Shown here piece by piece: positions 62,461 through 63,671 of a stretch of 63,671 nucleotides of DNA. Within the stretch, counting starts at the first letter, position 1. The number at the start of each line of letters is the position of its first letter. The stretch lies in assembly GCA_017408395.1 (NCBI GenBank), contig JAFQUQ010000031.1:1-63671 (forward strand). Direction: 5' to 3'. The notes under the pieces were generated by a model. The model did not search any database. It was not told the DNA's origin and saw only the letters and a list, made by a program, of their open reading frames with translations. The DNA comes from Oscillospiraceae bacterium. GTDB taxonomy: Bacteria; Bacillota; Clostridia; Oscillospirales; Ruminococcaceae. The position numbers and the translations under genes are program-made.

Positions 62461-62696
62461 TATAACAGGCTCTTGGGGTCGTAGGAAGCTTTTTTGTAAA
62501 GCTTGTCAGCCTTGCCCTCGATGTCGCTTGCGTAAACGTCCTGCCATTCCTCTGCCGTGAAATCCTCTACCGTAACGGTAATGTGGCTGTCACCGCAGCC
62601 GATAGCCTCGCAGAGTGCGGCTGTAAGCTTTTCAGCGGCAGCCTTTTTCTGTTCTTCCGTTCTTCCCTTTAACATTTTGATTGCAATGTGCGGCAT
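62460..62696 (-). CDS. 4-oxalocrotonate tautomerase family protein
   Basis: A 78-residue tautomerase. I start at ATG 62696 because AAAGGAG lies just upstream and the product MPHIAIKMLKGRTEEQK exposes Pro at the mature N-terminus, the catalytic residue of the family. It is longer than classic members (about 62). The natural substrate is unknown. Its stop overlaps the glycosylase start by one base. Confidence 0.85.
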   Translation of the reverse strand: MPHIAIKMLKGRTEEQKKAAAEKLTAALCEAIGCGDSHITVTVEDFTAEEWQDVYASDIEGKADKLYKKASYDPKSLL

Positions 62697-62736
62697 AATA
62701 AAATCTCCTTTAAATATTATTAAGAGCACCCTTAAA

Positions 62737-63456
62737 TTACAGGGGCTTTTTGTTCCTTTTAAGCATTTTCTGTTCCTTGTCCCACTTGTCATTTTTCAGG
62801 GTGACAACATCGTCGAAAAGGCAGTGGTATTTAGGCGGAATAAGCTTATTTACGTGAGCTTTTCCGAAGAACCACATTTTAAACGTACAGTCGTTTTTTA
62901 CAGCGTCGAAGAATGTGTGCATATGGCTTATCTGTCTTGTTTCGAAGCCGAGAAACTCCTTCATCGAAGCAGGAGGCTCGTGGGTAATGATATAGTCAAT
63001 AGCGTTGTCTGCTTCTTTGAGGTTGATAACGGCTGACTTGACCTCCTCTGTTGTGGGAAGCTCGGCCTCGTACCAGGTTTTCGAGTCACGTCTTATGTCA
63101 ATGTCTTTTGTCTGACCTCCGCCGAAAGCAAAGAATTTATATCCCTGAATATTGAACACGCTTCCTCTTTTAAGGTGCATAAGATTGCCCGAAACCACAT
63201 TTACGACACCGCCGCAGAATTCTCTTTCGGGGCACTGTGAAAGCAGGTCGTAGTTTTCGTGGCAGCCCTCCACGAACAGCGTGTAGAATTTTTTTCTGCC
63301 TATGCTTTTAAGAATGGCTTTTTCACGCTTTGAGCCGTCCCATAAAAAGCCGAAGTCGCCGCATACAATGAGTACGTCGCCCTTTTTAAGGCTTTTTATT
63401 CTTTTATCGTTGAAACGGTTCAGCTCACCGTGCATATCGCCTGTAATACAAATCAA
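62737..63456 (-). CDS. metallophosphoesterase
   Basis: A phosphodiesterase/phosphatase of the calcineurin-like fold. Metal ligands are in GDMHG, GDFGFLWDG, EGCHENYD and ITHEPP. I prefer TTG 63456 (seven bases after GGGAG), because the promoter predicts a transcription start near 63478, leaving the ATG at 63471 with no binding site; the other starts would add 5 or 6 residues. Of about 239 residues, the last 30 are basic. Substrate unknown. Confidence 0.82.
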   Translation of the reverse strand: MICITGDMHGELNRFNDKRIKSLKKGDVLIVCGDFGFLWDGSKREKAILKSIGRKKFYTLFVEGCHENYDLLSQCPEREFCGGVVNVVSGNLMHLKRGSVFNIQGYKFFAFGGGQTKDIDIRRDSKTWYEAELPTTEEVKSAVINLKEADNAIDYIITHEPPASMKEFLGFETRQISHMHTFFDAVKNDCTFKMWFFGKAHVNKLIPPKYHCLFDDVVTLKNDKWDKEQKMLKRNKKPL

Positions 63457-63484
63457 ATCAAACACTCCCATCAATACTTTTTAC

Positions 63485-63513
63485 AGTATAGCACATTTTT
63501 GAAAAAAGGTAAA
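63485..63513 (-). promoter_or_regulatory. promoter of the metallophosphoesterase gene
   Basis: On the minus strand TTTACC (63508-63513), 17 bases, TATACT (63485-63490). It may also serve the tautomerase-ogg genes downstream. Confidence 0.55.
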
Positions 63514-63566
63514 TAGGTTTCAGTCTGTCGAAAAGATATAGCTATATGTAATAATGCACAAACTTT

Positions 63567-63671
63567 AGGGGACGCCCTCTCTTGCAGGGCGTCCCCTCTT
63601 CAAAAACAGTCCACTGGACTGTTTTTGAATTCACCCCTTGCGGAGCGCCTCTAAGGCAAGGAATTTCGCCC
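63567..63671. repeat. repeat element with two perfect inverted repeats (cut by window end)
   Basis: AGGGGACGCCCT (63567-63578) pairs with AGGGCGTCCCCT (63586-63597), a 12-bp stem with a 7-base loop. It is followed by CAAAAACAGTCC (63601-63612) with GGACTGTTTTTG (63616-63627), 12 bp with a 3-base loop. A GC-rich tail with CTTGCGGAGCGCC and AAGGCAAGG continues to the window end. No coding frame. It looks like a noncoding interspersed repeat of gut Clostridia; only one copy is visible here. Confidence 0.6.

Overview
The window comes from a Gram-positive, moderate-GC anaerobic member of the Clostridia, most likely a Ruminococcus-like Oscillospiraceae. The evidence is the Firmicutes gene order of the ribosomal cluster, zinc-type S14 and L36, a KOW-domain gene between map and infA, SLH-domain wall proteins, lipoproteins with clear lipoboxes, CdaA/CdaR, a BcrAD/BadFG activase-type ATPase, and many strong AGGAGG ribosome binding sites with consensus TTGACA/TATAAT promoters. 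I saw no rRNA, tRNA, transposase or CRISPR array.

Layout. 1-1.9 kb: the 3' end of proS, a small membrane protein and a lipoprotein. 2.0-2.3 kb: a promoter-to-terminator unit of about 200 nt that looks like a stand-alone structured RNA. 2.4-18.5 kb: the complete S10-spc-alpha cluster (rpsJ to rplQ, with secY, adk, map, a KOW gene, infA and rpoA). A second consensus promoter and a structured leader precede rplN. 18.5-18.9 kb: an intergenic region with four identical TTTTCCACA DnaA-box-like sites. 18.9-20.9 kb: a small membrane protein, a DtxR/MntR-type regulator, and rplJ-rplL behind an L10-type attenuated leader. 21-24.7 kb: an FAD oxidoreductase, a GT-C glycosyltransferase and a GtrA protein. 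24.8-29.9 kb, minus strand: a giant flagellin of about 1704 residues with a perfect sigma-28 promoter. 30.2-37.9 kb: two unknown genes (one DUF6076-like), aroK, a DUF805 protein with a YGPP-repeat tail, a radical SAM/SPASM protein and a two-domain activase-like ATPase. 37.9-45.6 kb, minus strand: a lipoprotein, a COG2509 flavoprotein, cdaR-cdaA, a P-loop protein, a CE2-like esterase, a thioesterase and an RluA-type pseudouridine synthase. 45.7-50.8 kb: a BaiN/HI0933-type flavoprotein, a DUF1624-like membrane protein, rsmA, an AAA ATPase, cmk and a membrane protein. 50.9-57.5 kb: three tandem secreted YcdB/YcdC-SLH paralogs. 57.6-60.7 kb: ppk1 and a degV gene with a 17-bp palindrome in its leader. 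60.8-63.5 kb, minus strand: a metallophosphoesterase, a tautomerase, an 8-oxoguanine glycosylase, a 54-residue membrane protein and a Cys-rich DUF6062-like protein. 63.57 kb to the end: a repeat made of two perfect inverted repeats.

How the genes work together. Most of the window is housekeeping: translation, protein export, cell-wall and c-di-AMP signalling, nucleotide metabolism and DNA repair. The parts that stand out are the giant flagellin, the candidate RNA before rpsJ, the DnaA-box cluster after rplQ, the mosaic YcdB-SLH family, and the YGPP-repeat / radical SAM / activase neighbourhood. Functional links in the accessory regions are inferred from gene order only.
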